Shown piece after piece: positions 59,928-64,000 of a stretch of DNA of 64,000 bases. Origin of the DNA: Ktedonobacterales bacterium (GTDB lineage: Bacteria; Chloroflexota; Ktedonobacteria; Ktedonobacterales; Ktedonobacteraceae). The number at the start of each line of letters is the position of its first letter. The first letter of the stretch is position 1. The position numbers were made by a program, and so were the translations under genes. The stretch lies in contig DAIDJF010000014.1 in the NCBI GenBank assembly GCA_027451525.1, positions 29,523 through 93,522 on the forward strand, written 5' to 3'. The notes under the pieces were generated by a model. The model ran no database searches. It was not told the origin of the DNA and worked only from the letters and a program-made list of their open reading frames with translations.

Positions 59928-61514
59928 TTAGCGGGGACCAGCATTGCGTACCTCGTCACTGGATAACTCAAATTTGGCAAAGTTTTTCTTGAAGCGGGCC
60001 GCCAAATCAACAGACTGCTGATCATAAGCATCTTTGTCCGCCCACGTGTTGCGTGGAATCAGCATGGCTTCGGGCACATCAGGGCATGAGACAGGCACAT
60101 GCAGACCAAACACAGCATCAGTCACCGTCTCGACCTGCTCTAACGCTCCGCTGATCGCGGCGCGCACCATCGAGCGTGTGTAGTTGATATTGATGCGCTC
60201 ACCGACACCATAGGGACCTCCCGTCCAACCAGTATTGATAAGATAACAGCGTGCCTGATGCTTTTCAATACGGTCACGTAGCAGGTTCGCGTACTCGATG
60301 GGTGAAAGCGGCAGAAACTCCGCCCCAAAACAGGAGCTAAAGGTGGCCTGTGGCGTCGTGACACCACGCTCCGTACCCGCGAGTTTGCTGGTATAGCCTG
60401 AGAGGAAATAGTACATTGCCTGCTCAGTTGTGAGCTTCGAGATCGGAGGCAAGACTCCAAACGAGTCGGCAGAGAGGAAGATGATGACGTTTGGATGCCC
60501 ACCCATGCCGGACTCGATCACATCATCAATAAAATCGATGGGATACGCGGCGCGCGTGTTCTCGGTCAGCGAGCCATCATCATAGTCTGGCTCACGTGAC
60601 CCCTCTTTTAGAACCACGTTCTCATAGACCGCACCGAAGCGAATAGCATTCCAGATATGTGGCTCGTACTTGCGCGAGAGGTGAATGCACTTGGCATAGC
60701 AACCGCCTTCAAAATTGAAGACGCCGTTTTCGCCCCAGCCATGCTCATCGTCACCGATCAGAGGACGCTGTGGGTCAGTCGAGAGACTCGTTTTACCCGT
60801 ACCTGAGAGGCCGAAGAAGAGCGTCACGTCGTTCTGTGCGCCAACGTTTGCTGAGCAGTGCATCGGCAACACATCTTGGGCAGGTAAGAGGAAATTGAGA
60901 ACAGTAAAGATAGACTTCTTGATTTCACCCGCGTAGTGCGTGCCAGCGATCAAGACGAGACGCTGCTCAAAATCGAGGATGACAGCGGCTTCCGAGCGTG
61001 TGCCGTGAATGGCGGGATTGGTCTTGAAATTCGGGACACAGATAACGGTAAAACCAGGGAGTTTGCTCTGGGCATCGGTGGGTGTGGAACGCAAGAAGAG
61101 CTGACGCGCGAAGAGATTATGCCACGCCAGTTCGGTGATAACCTGTACGGGCATACGATACTCTGGGTCTGCTCCCACAGCGGCGTCAAGCACATAGACA
61201 TCGCGTTCCTGCAAATAGGCGGCGAGGCTCAGGCGGAGAGTCTCAAAATTCTCAGAGGAGACAGGATGATTGATATCGCCCCACCAGATTTTCTGCGAAG
61301 ACTCGCGGTGAGAGACGATAAATTTATCCTTGGGAGAACGTCCCGTGTAGACGCCCGTGACCGCCGTAAAAGCTCCATTGGCGGCCAACACGCCTTCTTT
61401 ACGTGCCAAAGCGTGTTCAATTAACAGAGGAGCGGGTAAATTCCAATAAACATTGCCCAAATTGGTCAATCCATATTGGGTAAGAGCGGCTTTGCTCATT
61501 AACATACTCATCAT
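59928..61514 (-). CDS. pckA: Phosphoenolpyruvate carboxykinase (ATP)
   Basis: A 528-residue enzyme that converts oxaloacetate and ATP to phosphoenolpyruvate, the entry to gluconeogenesis. The kinase loop is FFGLSGTGKTSLSTDPQRPL, with LIGDDEHGWGENGVFNFEGG for metal binding, GRSPKDKFIVSHRES near the N-terminus and INTGWTGGPYGVGERININY near the C-terminus. All are typical of the ATP-dependent type. ATG 61514 is preceded by AGGAGT, which overlaps the end of the upstream hydrolase gene. Confidence 0.96.
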   Translation of the reverse strand: MMSMLMSKAALTQYGLTNLGNVYWNLPAPLLIEHALARKEGVLAANGAFTAVTGVYTGRSPKDKFIVSHRESSQKIWWGDINHPVSSENFETLRLSLAAYLQERDVYVLDAAVGADPEYRMPVQVITELAWHNLFARQLFLRSTPTDAQSKLPGFTVICVPNFKTNPAIHGTRSEAAVILDFEQRLVLIAGTHYAGEIKKSIFTVLNFLLPAQDVLPMHCSANVGAQNDVTLFFGLSGTGKTSLSTDPQRPLIGDDEHGWGENGVFNFEGGCYAKCIHLSRKYEPHIWNAIRFGAVYENVVLKEGSREPDYDDGSLTENTRAAYPIDFIDDVIESGMGGHPNVIIFLSADSFGVLPPISKLTTEQAMYYFLSGYTSKLAGTERGVTTPQATFSSCFGAEFLPLSPIEYANLLRDRIEKHQARCYLINTGWTGGPYGVGERININYTRSMVRAAISGALEQVETVTDAVFGLHVPVSCPDVPEAMLIPRNTWADKDAYDQQSVDLAARFKKNFAKFELSSDEVRNAGPR

Positions 61515-61515
61515 G

Positions 61516-62589
61516 TTACTCCTGGCGCATTAACTTTGAGCGCATCCAATCGGCCTGCTGAGGTCGATGTTTATAGACAATATTATTGTTGACGTGATTG
61601 CCATCTTCAAACATCCACAGTTCCGCGTTACTGCCTGTTTCCGCGAGCATTCTACTCGCATCGTCTGGAGGTATCAGGCGGTCGCGACGCCCCATGATAA
61701 TGAGAAGCGGCATCGTTATGCGCTGCATTATACCATTTAGATCAAAAGAGCGTAGTTTTGCCCGTGCCTCCTGCTCACTCGTTGAATGAGTGCGCGCAGT
61801 AAAGGCATCACGTGTCAACTGTGGCAACAGATCAAAATGGCTCTCCATGTTATAGCCACCCGCATTGGCAATCACCGCCTTCACGCGCGGCTCAAACGCT
61901 GCAGCGCGGGGAGCATAATAGCCTCCCAGGCTAACGCCCATCATGCCAACGCGACAGCCATCAACATCGGGCCGTTGCTCCAGGTAATCGATAACATACT
62001 TGATGGGAACCTCAAAATCATGGCGCATAGGGAATTCAAACTCCATCTCGCCCTGACCGGGACCATCAATCGCCAGCACCGCCATGCCACGCTGTAAGAA
62101 ATCGTTGCCATAGGTATGCAACTCTTCTTTAACGGAGTCTAAGCCGGGCACAAGAATGACGACGGGCGGTTTGGGCGTATGCCAGGGCTTGCGCAGGATG
62201 CCATACAGGGTCGCGCCACCCTCGTAGGGTATGGCAACGCGCTCACCAGGGAACTCGAAATAGGGCATGGCACGCTGGTAGAGGTGTACCACCTGCTCAT
62301 GGGCGGCACGTAATTCTTGTGGCTTATTGACAAACAAATATTTGCCAAAGTGATAGGCCATTGCCGCATGCAGATAGTGATAAGCAGCCGTCTCATAGCA
62401 GCGTTCTGCCTCGGCCTGCGCGCCCATTTGCGCATGCATAGCTCCGCACTCAGACCATTTCTGACACCAATCATCCCATTGCTCGATACTGGCTGTGACC
62501 CGCTCGAAATCGTTGGCGTCAATACCGTTAGCAATAAACCTGGGTGCCCAGTTATCAATCGCACTCTGTACACGTGCATCTCTTGGCAT
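61516..62589 (-). CDS. Alpha/beta hydrolase with helical N-terminal domain (copy 1)
   Basis: A 357-residue hydrolase. A helical domain (1-110; DDWCQKWSECGAMHAQMGAQ, ETAAYHYLHAAMAYHFGKYL) precedes the catalytic core: GLDSVKEELHTYGNDFLQRG, IDGPGQGEMEFEFPMRHDFE, nucleophile elbow GMMGVSLGGYYAPRAAAF, acid MGRRDRLIPPDDA and histidine EDGNHVNNNIVYKHRPQQ. The layout resembles DUF1100/FrsA and 2,6-dihydropseudooxynicotine hydrolase-like C-C hydrolases or esterases. It is a close paralogue of the next gene upstream. Its stop codon and the pckA ribosome binding site overlap. Confidence 0.88.
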   Translation of the reverse strand: MPRDARVQSAIDNWAPRFIANGIDANDFERVTASIEQWDDWCQKWSECGAMHAQMGAQAEAERCYETAAYHYLHAAMAYHFGKYLFVNKPQELRAAHEQVVHLYQRAMPYFEFPGERVAIPYEGGATLYGILRKPWHTPKPPVVILVPGLDSVKEELHTYGNDFLQRGMAVLAIDGPGQGEMEFEFPMRHDFEVPIKYVIDYLEQRPDVDGCRVGMMGVSLGGYYAPRAAAFEPRVKAVIANAGGYNMESHFDLLPQLTRDAFTARTHSTSEQEARAKLRSFDLNGIMQRITMPLLIIMGRRDRLIPPDDASRMLAETGSNAELWMFEDGNHVNNNIVYKHRPQQADWMRSKLMRQE

Positions 62590-62803
62590 GTGAATCGCTC
62601 CTTGTTTCGCGCCCTGAGCGCGGCTAGTCGCTTAAGTTTGGTTAGACGAATGCGAAGCTTTATTGCGCGCCCTGCGCGCAGCGAGACGCGGGAGCGTTAT
62701 TGGGCTTCAACATGAGCGTCGTTTCTGCTCGTTAAAAAAGCTAGCAGTAGCGTCGTTAGACGCGATTACAACTATTTTCTCCAGATAAATAAAATATTCT
62801 ATA

Positions 62804-63871
62804 TTACAGTGACGAGAGGTGTTTACGCATCCAATCGGCCTGCTGTGGACGATGCTTATATGGAATATTATTGCACACGTGGTTACCTTCTTCAAAAAAC
62901 CACAGTGTGGAATGAGGAGCCTCGGCAGCAATACGCCGCCCGTGTGCGGGTGGAACAAGCCGATCACGCCCACCTTGAATGACGAGTAAGGGGCGGGCAA
63001 CCTTCTCCGCCACGCCCTGCAAATTAAACTGCTGCAGCTTCCTATGGGCTTCGTCCTCGTCGGTCGCCTTCAGTCGATGCACCATCGTCTCACGACTAAT
63101 GAGCGGACGCCCCTTAAAGTTTTCGGACTGATCGTAAGAGCCGCAGTTTTCAATCGTGGCTTTGATACGCGGTTCAAATGCGGCTGCGCGCGTGGCGAAC
63201 TGACCGCCAAAGCTGACGCCCATCATGCCAACACGATTGCTATCAACATCGGACCGCTGCTCCAGATAATCAACGGCATATTTGATAGGGACCTCGTAAT
63301 CATGGCGTAGAGGAAATTCAAACTCCATCTCGCCCTGACCGGGACCATCAATCGCCAGCACCGCCATGCCACGACGTAGAAAATCGTTGCCGTAGATATG
63401 CATCTCTTCTTTAACGGAGTCTAAGCCGGGCACAAGAACGACGACGGGCGGCTTGGACGTATGCCAGGGCTTGCGCAGGATGCCATACAGGGTCGCGCCA
63501 CCCTCGTAGGGAATAGCGACATGCTCACCGGGAAACTCGAAATAGGGCAGGGCACGCTGATAATCGCGCACAACGTGCTCATGGGCGGCACGTAGTTCGT
63601 GTGGCTTACGCACAAATAGATATTTGCCAAAGTGATAGGAGATCGCTGCGTGAAAATAATGATAAGCTACCGACTCATAGTTGTGTGCGGCCTCGGCCTG
63701 TTCAGCCATTTGCTCGTGCATGGCTCCGCATTCAGACCATTTCTGACACCAATCATCCCAGCGTTCAATGCTGGTGGTGACGCGCTGAAAATCGTTGGGG
63801 TCTATGCCATTGGAGATGAAACGTGGTGCCCAGTTATCAATCGCACTCTGAACCTCTTTGTCTTTTGCCAT
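62804..63871 (-). CDS. Alpha/beta hydrolase with helical N-terminal domain (copy 2)
   Basis: A 355-residue paralogue of copy 1, near 70% identical by eye. It keeps the triad: GMMGVSFGGQFATRAAAF, QGGRDRLVPPAHG and EEGNHVCNNIPYKHRPQQ. Differences cluster around residues 235-265 (NCGSYDQSENFKGRPLISRE), which should face the active site, so the two copies may act on different substrates. The 214-base gap to copy 1 (62590-62803) holds a GCGCGC-containing dyad and nothing else that I recognise. It is the first gene of the operon ending with the M24 gene. Confidence 0.88.
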   Translation of the reverse strand: MAKDKEVQSAIDNWAPRFISNGIDPNDFQRVTTSIERWDDWCQKWSECGAMHEQMAEQAEAAHNYESVAYHYFHAAISYHFGKYLFVRKPHELRAAHEHVVRDYQRALPYFEFPGEHVAIPYEGGATLYGILRKPWHTSKPPVVVLVPGLDSVKEEMHIYGNDFLRRGMAVLAIDGPGQGEMEFEFPLRHDYEVPIKYAVDYLEQRSDVDSNRVGMMGVSFGGQFATRAAAFEPRIKATIENCGSYDQSENFKGRPLISRETMVHRLKATDEDEAHRKLQQFNLQGVAEKVARPLLVIQGGRDRLVPPAHGRRIAAEAPHSTLWFFEEGNHVCNNIPYKHRPQQADWMRKHLSSL

Positions 63872-63924
63872 TGAATGATCCTTCCGTCATAGGTTGATCG
63901 CGCTATGTGGCATGGGCGAATGAA

Positions 63925-64000
63925 GCAGGGCGACCGCAAGGGTCGCCCCTACAATGATATGATGCGTGTTTTGCCCGTTTTCATTGTAGGGACGAGGCTT
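63925..64000. repeat. Palindromic repeat element at the window end
   Basis: Bases 63925-63958 are identical to the left arm of the element at 11057-11090, followed by a similar loop (TTTTGCCCGTTT) and the start of the right arm (TCATTGTAGGGACGAGG, with changes). The element runs off the window. It lies upstream of the alpha/beta hydrolase operon. Confidence 0.85.

Overview
The window looks like chromosomal DNA from a member of the Chloroflexota, most likely a Ktedonobacteria-type soil filament. This is inferred from gene content, not from a marker gene: multidomain Ser/Thr kinases with FHA domains, a contractile-injection cluster with DUF4255 and eCIS-core proteins, a glycine-rich GT39 mannosyltransferase, phosphoketolase, and many copies of short palindromic repeats. 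Base composition is moderate, near 50% G+C by eye. I saw no rRNA, tRNA or CRISPR array.

Region 1 (904-19168, all minus strand) is a 16-gene extracellular contractile injection system (eCIS) operon. In transcription order it encodes a DUF4255 protein, the AAA+ ATPase, a second DUF4255 protein fused to a carboxypeptidase-regulatory-like domain, the sheath, a tube protein, a small assembly-type protein, a 62-residue protein, a second tube protein, a large eCIS-core (DUF4157) protein with a HExxH motif, a LysM adaptor, a VgrG-like spike, a PAAR tip, a gp25-like protein, a gpJ-like baseplate protein, an FHA domain fused to a gpI-like tail protein, and a transmembrane Ser/Thr kinase that has its own FHA domain and three C-terminal repeats. 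The kinase plus FHA-baseplate pair suggests phosphorylation control of assembly or firing. No tape measure or tail fibre gene is recognisable. A perfect 34-bp-armed palindromic element sits in frame inside the eCIS-core gene, with a decayed relative elsewhere in the same gene. The operon ends in an 18-bp-stem terminator. A membrane-anchored alpha/beta hydrolase gene (1-753) is cut by the window edge.

Region 2 (19272-28420, minus) holds protoporphyrinogen/coproporphyrinogen oxidase, a NagD-like phosphatase, a winged-helix-like unknown, and a redox operon: cytochrome b membrane protein, molybdopterin oxidoreductase, four-cluster ferredoxin, Tat-type Rieske protein, small membrane protein and HPP-family membrane protein. 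It is plausibly a nitrate-reductase-like electron-transfer system.

Region 3 (28795-45242) carries phosphoketolase, a PhnP-like metallohydrolase, a GtrA/GT2/GT39 envelope glycosylation operon divergent from an OmpR-type two-component system, prfA with a HAD phosphatase, a Nudix-regulator/nicotinamidase operon with a promoter-overlapping palindrome that looks like an NrtR site, a TPR-like protein, and an acyl-CoA dehydrogenase/MaoC hydratase pair.

Region 4 (45348-63871) starts with a 1436-residue protein in which a degenerate kinase domain is fused to a DinG/XPD-type iron-sulfur helicase whose Walker A motif is interrupted by a 437-residue LAGLIDADG intein beginning with alanine. It continues with a lipoprotein, small membrane and Cys-rich proteins, a membrane-anchored lytic transglycosylase, delta-1-pyrroline-5-carboxylate dehydrogenase, type I pullulanase, an MBL-fold hydrolase, and a minus-strand operon of two tandem alpha/beta hydrolases, ATP-type PEP carboxykinase and an M24 peptidase homologue lacking standard metal ligands. 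The window ends inside another copy of the palindromic element.
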